NCBI GenBank assembly: GCA_026398815.1
Contig: JAPLSA010000027.1
Location: 1-43,862, forward strand
Direction: 5' to 3'
DNA length: 43,862 bases
Source of the DNA: Gammaproteobacteria bacterium
GTDB lineage: Bacteria; Pseudomonadota; Gammaproteobacteria; Nevskiales; Nevskiaceae
Position 1 is the first letter of the stretch. Every line of letters begins with the position of its first letter. The notes under the pieces were generated by a model. The model was not told the DNA's origin. It searched no databases and saw only the letters and a program-made list of their open reading frames with translations. Shown one piece after another: positions 35,550 through 43,862 of this stretch. Position numbers and translations under genes: made by a program.

Positions 35550-35860
35550 TGGCCGCGTTCAAGGACCACGGCGTCATCGTCATCGACGACGACGAGTTCC
35601 ACTGGAAGGTCCGCCACTGGGTGGGCGGGCCGGTTGGCGGTGGCGGCTGCGGCGGGCTGTCGGTGACGGTGTCGACCGATCCCGGCAAGCGCCGCGAGCT
35701 GATCGTCGAATTCCCGTATGTCGAGTTCGGCCAGGGCAAGCCGAAGTCGGAGATCGGTTTTGCGAACCGGCTTCAGGGCTGCATCGAGGCCGCCATTGCC
35801 GATGGTTATCGCCCGAATTCACGCGGCCGGCCGTGGATCTGGGAAGCCGAGCCGGTCTGA
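35549..35860 (+). CDS. Conserved-looking 103-residue protein, function unknown
   Basis: I do not recognise a named family. The protein is small, soluble, has no signal or membrane segment, and is rich in W, G and charged residues. It contains a glycine loop (VGGPVGGGGCGGLSV) and a C-terminal part NRLQGCIEAAIADGYRPNSRG that looks like a helix followed by a basic turn. It is translationally coupled to the SDR (TGATG), which suggests a related or accessory role. Codon use is like its neighbours. The REP-like pair follows 36 bases after its stop. Confidence 0.7.
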   Translation: MAAFKDHGVIVIDDDEFHWKVRHWVGGPVGGGGCGGLSVTVSTDPGKRRELIVEFPYVEFGQGKPKSEIGFANRLQGCIEAAIADGYRPNSRGRPWIWEAEPV

Positions 35861-35896
35861 TCGGCGACGGACCCGTCTGCTGACCAGACCCGCGTG

Positions 35897-35968
35897 TACT
35901 GGATGCCGGCTTTCGCCGGCATGACGCGTGTTTTTGACGGTCATTCCTGCGAAGGCAGGAATCCAGTA
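35897..35968. repeat. REP-like palindrome pair (inverted), locus 1
   Basis: Two 29-base imperfect palindromic units, 35897-35925 and 35940-35968, face each other with a 14-base gap. The first reads TACTGGATGCCGGC-TTTC-GCCGGCATGAC. The reverse complement of the second shares the TACTGGAT start, the GGAATGAC-type end and the central TTCG. Outer bases also pair (CGTGTACTGGA with TCCAGTACGCG). This has the architecture of REP/BIME elements between genes. Confidence 0.75.
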
Positions 35969-36069
35969 CGCGCAACCCACCCAAGGCGCCGGCCCCCGTG
36001 ACCGAGCCGCACCACGCGCGCCCTTACAATGCGCGCCACCCCTGAAGCTCGCCGCCTGAACGCGTCCCG

Positions 36070-37749
36070 ATGAAATCTCAATTGCAGGACCTGCTGCGCG
36101 CCGCCGTCGCCACCGTGATCGAGGGCAGCGCAGTACCCATGCCGCGCGACATCCTGGTCGAGCCGGCCAAGGACAAGAAGAACGGCGACTTCGCGACCAA
36201 TGTCGCGATGATGCTGGCCAAGCCGCTGGGCAAGCCGCCGCGCGCGGTCGCCGAGGCGATCGTCGCCGCGCTGCCCAAGGGCGGCGTTATCGACAAGGTC
36301 GAGATCGCCGGCCCCGGCTTCATCAATTTCTTCCTCGCTGCCGGCGCGCTGCAGCAGGTGGTGGTGGCGATCCTGAACGCTGGCGATGCCTTCGGCATCG
36401 ACCGTTCCGGATCGAAGGGCAAGGCGATGGTCGAGTTCGTGTCGGCCAACCCGACCGGCCCGCTGCACGTCGGCCACGGGCGTGGTGCGGCGGTCGGCGA
36501 CTGCATGGCGCGGGTGCTGGCGGCCGCCGGCTGGCAGGTGTCGAAGGAGTTCTACTACAACGACGCCGGCAACCAGATCGCCAATCTCGGCGTGTCGGTG
36601 CAGGCCCGCGCGCGCGGCATCAAGCCCGGCGATGCCGGCTGGCCGGAAGACGGCTATCGCGGCGACTACATCGACGATGTCGCCCAGTCCTACCTCGCCG
36701 GCGACACGGTGACCGCCGACGACCGCGCAGTGACCGCCAAGGGCGATGCCGAGGATCTCGACGCGATCCGCGACTTCGCGGTCGCCTACCTGCGCCGCGA
36801 GCAGGATCTCGATCTGAAGGCGTTCGGCGTGGCCTTCGACGTCTACTACCTCGAAAGCTCGCTGTACACCGAAGGCAAGGTCGACAGCACGGTGGCCGCG
36901 CTGCAGGCCAGCGGCCATACCTACGAGCAGGACGATGCGCTGTGGCTGCGCACCACCGGCTTCGGCGACGACAAGGACCGCGTGATGCGCAAGCGCGAAG
37001 GCGGCTACACCTACTTCGTGCCCGATGTCGCCTACCACGTCACCAAGTGGCAGCGCGGCTTCGTGCGGGTGATCAATGAACAGGGTGCCGACCATCACGG
37101 CACCATCGCCCGGGTGCGCGCCGGCCTGCAGGCGCTGGACATCGGCATCCCCAAGGGCTGGCCGGAATACGTGCTGCACCAGATGGTCACGGTGATGCGT
37201 GGCGGCGAGGAAGTGAAGCTGTCGAAGCGGGCCGGTTCCTATGTGACCCTGCGCGACCTGATCGACGAAGCTGGACGCGACGCGACGCGCTATTTCCTGG
37301 TCGCCCGCAAGAGCGATTCGCAGCTGACCTTCGACATCGACCTGGCCCGCGCGCAGACCAACGACAACCCGGTCTACTACATCCAGTACGCCCACGCCCG
37401 CGTCTGTGCAGTGCTGCGCCAGCTCGGCGAACGCGGCCTGCAGTACGACCAGGCGCAGGGCTTCACGGCGCTGGCGCAACTCGCCGAGCCGGAAGCGGTG
37501 GCGCTGGTGGCGCTGCTCGGCCGCTTCCCGGAAACCGTGCAGGGCTCGGCCGCCAATCTGGAGCCGCACGTCATCGCCCAGTACCTGCGCGATGTCGCCG
37601 CCGCCTTCCACGGCTACTACCACGCGCTGCCGTTCCTGATCGACGACGCCGCGCTGCGCAATGCCCGGCTGGCGCTGGCACAGGCCACCGGCCAGGTGCT
37701 GCGCAACGGGCTGGCGCTGCTCGGCGTGTCGGCCCCGGAGAAGATGTAG
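36070..37749 (+). CDS. argS: Arginine--tRNA ligase
   Basis: A class I synthetase that charges tRNA-Arg; it needs the tRNA for amino-acid activation. The 559-residue product has the N-terminal ArgRS-specific domain (about 1-110), HIGH motif as HVGH (133-136, in PLHVGHGRG) and the degenerate KMSKS as KLSKRAGS. The C-terminal DALR anticodon-binding helices (about 435-559) follow. The start ATG 36070 is close to the REP locus. ftsN follows after three bases, a linkage also found in Pseudomonas. Confidence 0.97.
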   Translation: MKSQLQDLLRAAVATVIEGSAVPMPRDILVEPAKDKKNGDFATNVAMMLAKPLGKPPRAVAEAIVAALPKGGVIDKVEIAGPGFINFFLAAGALQQVVVAILNAGDAFGIDRSGSKGKAMVEFVSANPTGPLHVGHGRGAAVGDCMARVLAAAGWQVSKEFYYNDAGNQIANLGVSVQARARGIKPGDAGWPEDGYRGDYIDDVAQSYLAGDTVTADDRAVTAKGDAEDLDAIRDFAVAYLRREQDLDLKAFGVAFDVYYLESSLYTEGKVDSTVAALQASGHTYEQDDALWLRTTGFGDDKDRVMRKREGGYTYFVPDVAYHVTKWQRGFVRVINEQGADHHGTIARVRAGLQALDIGIPKGWPEYVLHQMVTVMRGGEEVKLSKRAGSYVTLRDLIDEAGRDATRYFLVARKSDSQLTFDIDLARAQTNDNPVYYIQYAHARVCAVLRQLGERGLQYDQAQGFTALAQLAEPEAVALVALLGRFPETVQGSAANLEPHVIAQYLRDVAAAFHGYYHALPFLIDDAALRNARLALAQATGQVLRNGLALLGVSAPEKM

Positions 37750-37752
37750 GCC

Positions 37753-38523
37753 ATGGCGCGCGACTACGCCAAGCCGCGCAACCCGAACGCCGGGCGCCAC
37801 CAGGGACGCGGCGGCAATGGCCCCGGTCCGCACCGGGGCGGCAACGGTGGGGGTGGCGGGGGTGGAGCACTGCCCGGCTGGGTCTGGCTGATCGTCGGCC
37901 TGGCGATCGGGCTGGTGGTGGCCGCCTTCGTCTACATCGACCGGCCGCAGCACAAGACCCGGCTCGGCGAGGCCGCGCAGGACGAGGCCAGCCTGAAGCC
38001 ACTGCTGGACGGCAACGACAGCAAGTCCGCCAAGCCGGCTACCGGCAACGATGCCGGCGCGGCGAGCGCCACCGGCAAGAACGGCGGCAAGCCGGCCAGC
38101 GTGCCGGTGCCCGCGCCGGACAAGGTGCCGCCGCGCTACACCTTCTACAACGAGCTGCCGAAGATCGAGGTGGCGATCCCGCGCGAGTACGCGCGTCCGG
38201 CCGCCGCGCCGGCACCGGGCAAGCCGGCCCCTGCCCCGGCGCAGCCGCCGCCGGCCGAGGTCAAGCAGGCATTGGCCGATCCGGGTGGCGCGTATCTGGT
38301 GCAGGTCGGCGCCTACAAGTCGCGCGAGGAAGCCGACCGCCAGCGCGCCAAGCTGGCGCTGATCGGCTACGAGTCGCGAATCGAGCAGGTGACCCTGGCC
38401 GAACGCGACATCCGCTTCCGGGTGCGCGTCGGCCCGCAGCCGAACCTGGCCGCCGCGCAGGACGTGCTGGCGCGGCTGGAAAGCAATTCGATCAACGGCT
38501 TTCTGGTCAAGATCAAGGACTGA
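37753..38523 (+). CDS. ftsN: Cell division protein FtsN (SPOR domain)
   Basis: An essential late divisome protein that triggers septal peptidoglycan synthesis. It has the signature N-terminus MARDYAK, a Gly/Asn/Arg-rich cytoplasmic segment with a long glycine run, and a transmembrane helix (42-62). The periplasmic Ala/Pro-rich linker contains a family-like block RYTFYNELPKIEV (129-141), and the C-terminal SPOR domain (about 179-255, YLVQVGAYKSREEAD) binds denuded glycan. It lies directly after argS. In Pseudomonas hslVU follows; here a tiny acidic ORF and REP repeats follow instead. Confidence 0.93.
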   Translation: MARDYAKPRNPNAGRHQGRGGNGPGPHRGGNGGGGGGGALPGWVWLIVGLAIGLVVAAFVYIDRPQHKTRLGEAAQDEASLKPLLDGNDSKSAKPATGNDAGAASATGKNGGKPASVPVPAPDKVPPRYTFYNELPKIEVAIPREYARPAAAPAPGKPAPAPAQPPPAEVKQALADPGGAYLVQVGAYKSREEADRQRAKLALIGYESRIEQVTLAERDIRFRVRVGPQPNLAAAQDVLARLESNSINGFLVKIKD

Positions 38524-38528
38524 ACGCG

Positions 38529-38702
38529 ATGGCCGGCCCCGGCTCCACGCAGCCCGACGACGCCGACTTCGGCAGCGCCGAGGAACGGCTGGCATTCGCC
38601 GAAATCGCGCTGGCTGGGGCGCCCGTCAATACGGCGCGGCCGGACGATCCGGCCGCATCTCAAGCGCTGCCGGATGATCCGCTGGCAGCGTTTCCGGACT
38701 GA
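38529..38702 (+). CDS. Small acidic ORF of 57 codons after ftsN
   Basis: ATG 38529 lies five bases after the ftsN stop, and the frame runs to TGA at 38700-38702. The product is acidic and Ala/Pro/Asp-rich, with an amphipathic helix-like middle (SAEERLAFAEIALAG, 16-30). A duplicated tail follows, RPDDPAAS and LPDDPLAA. No domain is recognised. Close spacing and G+C-rich third positions typical of the region support a real gene, but a chance frame cannot be excluded. Confidence 0.5.
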   Translation: MAGPGSTQPDDADFGSAEERLAFAEIALAGAPVNTARPDDPAASQALPDDPLAAFPD

Positions 38703-38770
38703 GCCGTTACGCGCGTTTCGTGACGGCTGATTACGCCTGCGGGTTCAGCATCGTTGCCTGAGGTTGCGCG

Positions 38771-38885
38771 TACTGGATTCCGGCTTGCGCCGGAATGACG
38801 GTGGGGAATGGCGCCGTAGACGGGCGCGAAGGCGCGAAACGATCCTTTTATCTCCTGTCATTCCGGCGCAAGCCGGAATCCAGAG
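38771..38885. repeat. REP-like palindrome pair (inverted), locus 2
   Basis: Two units of the same family as at 35897: 38771-38799 on the plus strand (TACTGGATTCCGGC, TTGC, GCCGGAATGAC) and its near-perfect inverse at 38857-38885. They are separated by 57 bases, in the 237-base gap between the 57-codon ORF and aroE. Both cores are identical (CTGGATTCCGGCTTGCGCCG in the plus sense), so the two units could pair into a large hairpin at the ends of convergent transcripts. Confidence 0.8.
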
Positions 38886-38939
38886 CCCGCCACGCCGCCG
38901 CCCGATCAGCTCCGCAAACCCGCCGCGCGGCAGCGTCGA

Positions 38940-39758
38940 TCAGCCTCGCAGGCCGGCCAGCACGGCGGCCGTTTCCGGCCGTACCCCGCGCCAGCGCTGG
39001 AACGCCTCGGCGGCCTGCTCGACCAGCATGCCGAGGCCGTCCGCCACCCGGGCCGCGCCCTCGCCTTTCGCCCAGACCAGGAACGGCACGGCGGCCTGGC
39101 CGTAGTTCAGGTCGTAGGCGACACCGCCGTCGGCGAACAACTTAGGCGGGAGGCGCGGAATCGCTCCGCTGTGGCCGGCGCTGGTGGCGTTCAGGATCAG
39201 GTCGTAGCGATCGCCCTTCAGCGACAGATGAGTGCGCGGCACGATGTTGCCGAGCGGCTTCAGCGCGGCGGCGATCTCTTCCGGCTTCCACGGATTGCGG
39301 TTGGAGATCGCCAGCTCCGCCGGGCCTTCGGCGAGCAGCGGCGCGAGGATGCCGCGCGCAGCGCCGCCGGCGCCGAGCACCAGCACCCGCTTGCCCTTGA
39401 TCGTCACGCCGAGATTGACGAGCAGATCGCGCAGCAGCCCGGCGCCGTCGGTGTTGTCGCCGTGCCAGCCGGTCGCGGTGCGGATCAGCGTGTTGACGGC
39501 ACCGGCCTGCTCTGCGGCTTCCGAGCGCGATTCACACAGGGCCGCACCCGCCTGCTTGTGCGGCACGGTCAGGTTGAAGCCGGCCCAGCCTTCGGCGTGG
39601 AAAGCCGACAGGCGTTCGGCGAACGCATCGGGGGCGACTTCGATCGCCTCGTAGCGCAGCGTCTGCTGGGTGGCGGCGGCGAACGCGGCGTGGATGCGCG
39701 GCGATTTCGAGTGGCCGACCGGCTGGCCGAGCACCGCGTAGCGATCGAGGTCGGCCAT
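38940..39758 (-). CDS. aroE: Shikimate dehydrogenase (NADP+)
   Basis: Reduces 3-dehydroshikimate to shikimate in the chorismate pathway, which supplies the chorismatase elsewhere in the window. The 272-residue product has the shikimate-binding SKSP (17-20), catalytic K68 in TVPHKQ, GDNTDG and the NADP loop GAGGAARGI. The start ATG 39758 shares one base with the hemB stop (TGATG), so it is coupled to hemB. Transcripts end toward the REP-like locus. Confidence 0.95.
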   Translation of the reverse strand: MADLDRYAVLGQPVGHSKSPRIHAAFAAATQQTLRYEAIEVAPDAFAERLSAFHAEGWAGFNLTVPHKQAGAALCESRSEAAEQAGAVNTLIRTATGWHGDNTDGAGLLRDLLVNLGVTIKGKRVLVLGAGGAARGILAPLLAEGPAELAISNRNPWKPEEIAAALKPLGNIVPRTHLSLKGDRYDLILNATSAGHSGAIPRLPPKLFADGGVAYDLNYGQAAVPFLVWAKGEGAARVADGLGMLVEQAAEAFQRWRGVRPETAAVLAGLRG

Positions 39759-40753
39759 CAGGCGTCCTTCAGCCACTGCGCGACCTGCCGGGAGAAGTAG
39801 CTCAGGATCATGTCGGCGCCGGCGCGGCGGAAGCACAGCAGCGATTCCAGCACCACCTTCTTCTCGTCGAGCCAGCCGTTCTGCGCGGCGGCCTTGAGCA
39901 TCGCGTACTCGCCGGACACCTGGTAGGCGGCAACCGGCACGCGGAATTCATCCTTCACGCGGCGGATGATGTCGAGGTACGGCATGCCCGGCTTGACCAT
40001 GACGATGTCCGCGCCTTCGGCGATGTCCATGCCGACTTCGCGCAGCGCCTCGTCGGTGTTGGCCGGGTCCATCTGGTAGGTGCGCTTGTCGCCCTTCAGC
40101 GCCGTCGCCGAGCCCACCGCGTCGCGGAACGGGCCGTAGAAGCCGCTGGCGTACTTGGCGGCGTAGCTCAGGATCATCGTGTTGTGGCGGTTGTCGCGCT
40201 CCAGCACCGAGCGGATCTGGCCGACGCGGCCGTCCATCATGTCGCTCGGCGCCAGCACGTCGGCACCGGCGCGGGCCAGCACCACGGCCTGCTTGCGCAG
40301 CGCTTCGACGGTGATGTCGTTGGCGACATAGCCGGCCTCGTCGAGGATGCCGTCATGGCCGTGGCTGGTGTACGGATCGAGCGCGATGTCGACGATCACG
40401 CCCAGTTCCGGGCAGGCGTCTTTAACCCGCTTGATGGCGCGCGGAATCAGGCCGTCCGGGTTCAGCGACTCGCTGCCGGTGTCGTTCTTCAGCTCCGCCG
40501 GAAGGACCGGGAACATCGCCACCGCCGACACGCCGAGCGCGGCCAGCGCGCGGCATTCGGCGACCAGCTGGTCGAGATCGAGGCGCGCCTGCCCGGGCAT
40601 CGAGGCCACCGGGCCGCACAGCGGACCTTCGGCGATGAACAGCGGCTGGATCAGCTGGCCGGCGGCGAGGCGCGTCTCGCGGCTCAGTTCGCGGGAAAAG
40701 GCGGCCGAGCGCAGGCGGCGCGGGCGAGTGGCGGGATAGGCGGTTGGGACCAC
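39758..40753 (-). CDS. hemB: Delta-aminolevulinic acid dehydratase (porphobilinogen synthase), Mg-type
   Basis: Condenses two 5-aminolevulinates to porphobilinogen, an early heme step. The 331-residue product has both active-site lysines, K200 (SYAAKYAS) and the Schiff-base K254 (VMVKPGMPY). The metal segment at 122-134 reads DIALDPYTSHGHD, with aspartates in place of the cysteines of zinc enzymes, as in the Pseudomonas magnesium-dependent type. It starts at GTG 40753, divergent from the ECF sigma gene across 143 bases, and is followed by coupled aroE. Confidence 0.96.
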   Translation of the reverse strand: MVPTAYPATRPRRLRSAAFSRELSRETRLAAGQLIQPLFIAEGPLCGPVASMPGQARLDLDQLVAECRALAALGVSAVAMFPVLPAELKNDTGSESLNPDGLIPRAIKRVKDACPELGVIVDIALDPYTSHGHDGILDEAGYVANDITVEALRKQAVVLARAGADVLAPSDMMDGRVGQIRSVLERDNRHNTMILSYAAKYASGFYGPFRDAVGSATALKGDKRTYQMDPANTDEALREVGMDIAEGADIVMVKPGMPYLDIIRRVKDEFRVPVAAYQVSGEYAMLKAAAQNGWLDEKKVVLESLLCFRRAGADMILSYFSRQVAQWLKDA

Positions 40754-40896
40754 GACGGGCTCGAGGGGCGTGCAGGTTTTCGGAAGCCGCGATTATAGGA
40801 CGCGATGCCCGCGACACCGGCATTTGCAGTGTCACTCAAAGTTGACGATCCGCCTTGATATGCTGCGCGCACGACATCTGCAGGTTCGACCGTCTG

Positions 40897-41463
40897 ATGA
40901 GCTACAGCACCGCCGAAAACGAGCGTCTTGTTCGCCTGCTGGCCGATACCGGCCTCGGTGACCAACGGGCGTTCGCGCAGTTGTACGAAGCCTGCAGTTC
41001 GCATCTGTACGCGCTGCTGCTGCGTATCCTCAAGCGTCGGGATTGGGCCGATGAAGCCCTGCAGGACTGCTTCTTGCGAGTCTGGCAAAAGGCCGACACC
41101 TATGCACCGGACAAGGGCACGCCGCTGACCTGGCTGCTGACCGTCGCCCGGTACCGCGCGCTGGACCTGCTGCGCATGAAGCGGCCGGAAGTGGAAATGC
41201 CCGAAGAGGGCGAGGAAGCGCCGATGACCTTTGCCGATGTCAGCGAAAGCCCGGAAGACCGGGCCGTGGAGCGCGAAGGCCTCGGCATGCTGCGCGATTG
41301 CATGCAGGATCTGCAGGACGAACAGAAGCGCAGCGTGCTGCTGGCGTACTACGAGGGCTATACGCACCAAGAGCTGGCGGTGGTGATGAAGGCACCGCTG
41401 GGCACGGTGAAGAGCTGGGTGCGGCGCGGGCTGGCCCGCCTGCGCGATTGTCTGGAACGGTAA
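40897..41463 (+). CDS. ECF sigma factor (SigK/RpoE-like, RskA-linked)
   Basis: An alternative sigma factor of 188 residues with region 2 (about 27-95, including DWADEALQDCFLRVWQKA and TWLLTVARYRALDLLR). A short acidic linker (100-120) follows, then region 4 (about 130-185, YTHQELAVVMKAPLGTVKSWVRRGLARLR). The start ATG 40897 gives the normal N-terminus. It is followed after 19 bases by the RskA-like anti-sigma gene, the normal partner order. No clear ECF promoter is visible upstream; the TTGACG at 40842 has no matching -10. Confidence 0.93.
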   Translation: MSYSTAENERLVRLLADTGLGDQRAFAQLYEACSSHLYALLLRILKRRDWADEALQDCFLRVWQKADTYAPDKGTPLTWLLTVARYRALDLLRMKRPEVEMPEEGEEAPMTFADVSESPEDRAVEREGLGMLRDCMQDLQDEQKRSVLLAYYEGYTHQELAVVMKAPLGTVKSWVRRGLARLRDCLER

Positions 41464-41482
41464 CGGCGGCGCGAGCACATCG

Positions 41483-42277
41483 ATGAAGTACGACAACCCC
41501 AAGCTGCACCAGATCCTGGCCGCCGAGTACGTGCTGGGCACGCTGCGCGGCCGGGCACGCCACCGCTTCGAGCGGCTGGCACGCAGCGAAACCGCCGTGC
41601 GCAGCGAGATCCGCTTCTGGGAATCGCGGCTGGCCGGCCTGGCAGCGGATCTGGAGCCGAAATCGCCGCCGCCGTCGGTCTGGTTCGCGCTGCAGCACAA
41701 GATCGACAGCGCACGCGCCGTGGTCACGCCGATCCGCCGGCCGCTGCCGCCGCCGGTGCAGACCAAGGACGTGCCTCCGCCCACCTCGCCGTGGCGCATC
41801 CTCGCCGGCCTGGCGACGGCCGCCGGCGTGGTGCTGGCGGTGCTGATCGGCACCCGGGTGCCGTTGCCGGGCGAGCCGGCCAGCGGCCCGGTCGCGATCA
41901 CCACGCCTCCGCCGGCAGTCAGCCCGGTACCGGCTCCGGTTCCGGCGCCGATCTACGTGTCCCTGCTGCGGCTGCCGGAATCCGACATGCAGTGGACGCT
42001 GGCCGTGCGGCCGGCGGCCGACGAAGTGCTGGCGGTGGCCAGCGGGGCCTATCCGAAGCTCGGCGCGCACAGCCTGGAGCTGTGGCTGATCACCGAGGCC
42101 GGGCCGGTGTCGCTGGGCCTGCTGCCGACCGCCGGCGAAGGCCGCCTGAAACTGCCGGCCGGCGTCAGCGGCGCCCAGCTGACCCTGGCGATTTCGATGG
42201 AACCGGTCGGCGGCTCGCCCACCGGCCAGCCGACCGGCCCGGTGCTGACCTCGGGCCCGGCGCTCAAGGCAGCCTGA
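41483..42277 (+). CDS. RskA-like membrane anti-sigma factor
   Basis: A 264-residue single-pass membrane protein. The N-terminal cytoplasmic helical part (about 1-75, [24 protein letters not shown]) would hold the sigma factor. A Pro-rich linker, one transmembrane helix (104-124), a second Pro/Val-rich linker and a periplasmic RskA domain (about 160-250) with [17 protein letters not shown] follow. Release probably needs regulated proteolysis of the membrane segment. No zinc HxxxCxxC motif is present, so it is not a ZAS-type anti-sigma factor. A terminator follows. Confidence 0.9.
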   Translation: MKYDNPKLHQILAAEYVLGTLRGRARHRFERLARSETAVRSEIRFWESRLAGLAADLEPKSPPPSVWFALQHKIDSARAVVTPIRRPLPPPVQTKDVPPPTSPWRILAGLATAAGVVLAVLIGTRVPLPGEPASGPVAITTPPPAVSPVPAPVPAPIYVSLLRLPESDMQWTLAVRPAADEVLAVASGAYPKLGAHSLELWLITEAGPVSLGLLPTAGEGRLKLPAGVSGAQLTLAISMEPVGGSPTGQPTGPVLTSGPALKAA

Positions 42278-42298
42278 CCCGCAGCCAGCGGCAAGCAG

Positions 42299-42327
42299 AA
42301 ACCGGCGACCTGCTCGCCGGTTTTTTG
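42299..42327 (+). terminator. Rho-independent terminator after the anti-sigma gene
   Basis: Perfect eight-base stem ACCGGCGA (42301-42308) with TCGCCGGT (42314-42321), loop CCTGC, followed by a T-run. It separates the sigma/anti-sigma operon from glpK. Confidence 0.92.
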
Positions 42328-42395
42328 TTTCTGCCGGCGCAGATCGCTACCGTGCGCCCGGCAGCATTCGACAGGCACAGCGCACCGGAGCATCC

Positions 42396-43862
42396 ATGAG
42401 TACAGCGACACGCGGTTCGGCCTTGCTGGCGATCGACCAGGGCACCACCAGCACCCGCGCCATCGTCTTCGACCGGCTCGGCAACAAGCTCGGCGTGGCG
42501 CAGCGCGAGCTGCCGCAGTCGTTCCCGGAACCGGGCTGGGTCGAGCACGACGCGATGCGCATCTGGGACGACACCCTGGCCTGCGCCCGTGGCGCGCTGG
42601 CCGATGCGCAGCTGCCGGCCGACGCGCTGGCCGCGATCGGCATCACCAACCAGCGCGAAACCACCGTGATCTGGGATCGCGCCAGCGGCCAGCCGATCCA
42701 TCCGGCCATCGTCTGGCAGGACCGCCGCACCGCCGATTACTGCGCCGAGCGCAGCGAAGCCTTCCTCGGCCGGCACCTGAACGTGCGCACCGGCCTGCTG
42801 CTCGATCCCTATTTCTCGGGCACCAAGATCGAATGGATCCTGAAGCATGTTGCCGGTGCACGGGCCGCGGCCGAGAAGGGCGCGCTCGCCGCGGGGACCA
42901 TCGAGTGCTTCCTGTTGTGGCGCCTAACTGGCGGCAAGGTTCATGCAAGCGATGCCACCAATGCCAGCCGCACGCTTCTGCTCGATATCCGCACCGGGAC
43001 CTGGGATCCCGAGCTGATGAAGCTGCTGGGCGTGTCGGCGTCGCTGCTGCCGCGCGTCGTCGATTGCTCGGGCGAGCTTGGTGTCACGACGGCCGATTTC
43101 CTCGGTGCGCCGGTTCCGGTGCTGGGCATGGCGGGCGACCAGCAGGCCGCCACCGTGGGGCAGGCCTGCATCAAGCCCGGCATGGTCAAGACGACCTATG
43201 GCACCGGCTGTTTCGCCTTGCTCAACACCGGCAGCATCGCCGTCCATTCGCGTCATCGCCTCCTCACTACCATCGCCTATCAGCTCGAAGGACGGCGCAC
43301 CTATGCGCTGGAAGGCAGCATCTTCGTCGCCGGCGCCGCCGTGCAATGGCTGCGCGATGGCCTCGGCCTGATCGGGAAGTCGGGCGATATCGAGGCTCTG
43401 GCCGCGCGCGCCCGCGAAAGCCATGGCGTCTATCTGGTGCCGGCATTCGTCGGCCTGGGTGCGCCGCATTGGGATCCCGATGCTCGCGGCGCACTTTTGG
43501 GTCTCACGCGCGATTCCGGACCGGCCGAGATCGCCGCGGCGACGCTCGATTCAGTCTGCTACCAGACTCGCGACCTCGTCGACGCGATGCGGGGCGACGG
43601 CGCCCAGATCGACGAGCTCAGGGTCGATGGTGGCATGGTGGTGAACGACCTCCTGATGCAGCGTCTGGCCGATACCGTCGGGACGCCTGTGGAACGCCCC
43701 AAGGTGACGGAAACCACGGCCCTGGGCGCCGCCTTCCTGGCCGGGCTGCAGGCCGGGCTTTGGCCGTCGCTCGAGGCGCTGTCCAAGACCTGGGCGCTCG
43801 ACCGGGCTTTTCGGCCGGCCGAAGGCGCGGCATCACGCGATCGGCGCTATGCCGGTTGGCAG
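42396..43862 (+). CDS. glpK: Glycerol kinase, 3' end cut by the window; mosaic composition
   Basis: Phosphorylates glycerol to glycerol-3-phosphate. ATG 42396 has GGAG six bases upstream. The open frame runs 489 codons to the last base with no stop, so perhaps ten residues are missing. FGGY-kinase motifs are all present: [15 protein letters not shown] (12-26), [54 protein letters not shown] and DGGMVVND. The reading frame is intact, but codon choice changes around 42800-42880. Before that it matches the window; after it, tat for Tyr (5 of 6), gat, ggt, ctt, ttg and cta appear often. This looks like a different genomic background joined inside a conserved block. Confidence 0.9.
   Translation, partial: MSTATRGSALLAIDQGTTSTRAIVFDRLGNKLGVAQRELPQSFPEPGWVEHDAMRIWDDTLACARGALADAQLPADALAAIGITNQRETTVIWDRASGQPIHPAIVWQDRRTADYCAERSEAFLGRHLNVRTGLLLDPYFSGTKIEWILKHVAGARAAAEKGALAAGTIECFLLWRLTGGKVHASDATNASRTLLLDIRTGTWDPELMKLLGVSASLLPRVVDCSGELGVTTADFLGAPVPVLGMAGDQQAATVGQACIKPGMVKTTYGTGCFALLNTGSIAVHSRHRLLTTIAYQLEGRRTYALEGSIFVAGAAVQWLRDGLGLIGKSGDIEALAARARESHGVYLVPAFVGLGAPHWDPDARGALLGLTRDSGPAEIAAATLDSVCYQTRDLVDAMRGDGAQIDELRVDGGMVVNDLLMQRLADTVGTPVERPKVTETTALGAAFLAGLQAGLWPSLEALSKTWALDRAFRPAEGAASRDRRYAGWQ

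Noticed and set aside
35941-38595. Minus-strand open frame of 884 codons opposite argS and ftsN
   Set aside because: Antisense shadow of two confidently identified genes.
40842-40866. TTGACG and TATGCT before the ECF sigma gene as a promoter
   Set aside because: Spacing is only about 11 bases, too short for a sigma-70 promoter.
1-43862. CRISPR array, insertion sequence, prophage or tRNA genes
   Set aside because: No direct-repeat/spacer series, transposase, integrase, phage structural gene or cloverleaf was recognised by eye; a tRNA and HMM scan would settle this.

Overview
This is a GC-rich, gene-dense chromosomal segment of a gammaproteobacterium. The order argC, bactofilin, erpA, anmK, M23 peptidase, tyrS, followed by a probable rRNA operon, and the pairs rppH/HAD and argS/ftsN, resemble Pseudomonas. 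The XanB2-type chorismatase resembles Xanthomonadales and Nevskiales. My inference is a Nevskiales/Solimonadaceae-like bacterium; a 16S gene or marker phylogeny would be needed to confirm it. There are no insertion sequences, prophage genes, CRISPR arrays or tRNA genes that I can recognise.

Layout. 1-361: two tandem near-consensus promoters point leftward out of the window, as expected just upstream of an rRNA operon. 362-8020: tyrS, M23 envelope peptidase, anmK (anhydro-muropeptide recycling), an argC-DUF6776-bactofilin-erpA operon with stop/start overlaps, hemJ and bacterioferritin. 8176-10794: bfd and a FecA-like TonB-dependent receptor diverge from a Fur box. 10788-17203: rppH, a HAD phosphatase, a pirin, then a chorismatase-fmt-rsmB operon and an FAH-family enzyme. 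17247-20035: a CpxA/CpxR-like two-component system diverges from a Spy/CpxP-like periplasmic protein, with a CpxR-like box between them. 20115-28530: prolyl iminopeptidase, a small membrane protein, an MltD-like lytic transglycosylase, a synthase-only MprF/LpiA-like aminoacyl-phosphatidylglycerol synthase coupled to an AcvB/VirJ hydrolase, and a divergent patatin phospholipase.

28704-34718 is the least conventional part: a TetR regulator followed by a translationally overlapping run of acyl-CoA ligase, two different outer-membrane beta-barrel proteins and an OM-lipoprotein alpha/beta hydrolase. It reads like a surface ester hydrolysis, uptake and CoA-activation system whose substrate is unknown. 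34782-35860 holds an SDR and a coupled 103-residue unknown. 36070-38702 holds argS, ftsN and a 57-codon ORF. REP-like palindrome pairs flank this block. 38940-42277 holds aroE, hemB, an ECF sigma factor and an RskA-like anti-sigma factor. The window ends inside glpK, whose 3' two thirds has clearly different codon habits from everything before it (recombinant gene or assembly join).

Main themes are envelope maintenance (M23, bactofilin, MltD, FtsN, Cpx-like stress control, aminoacyl-lipid turnover) and iron/heme metabolism (ErpA, HemJ, HemB, Bfr/Bfd, TonB receptor). Starts were chosen from motifs, signal peptides and overlaps. Function calls are from recognised motifs, not from database searches.
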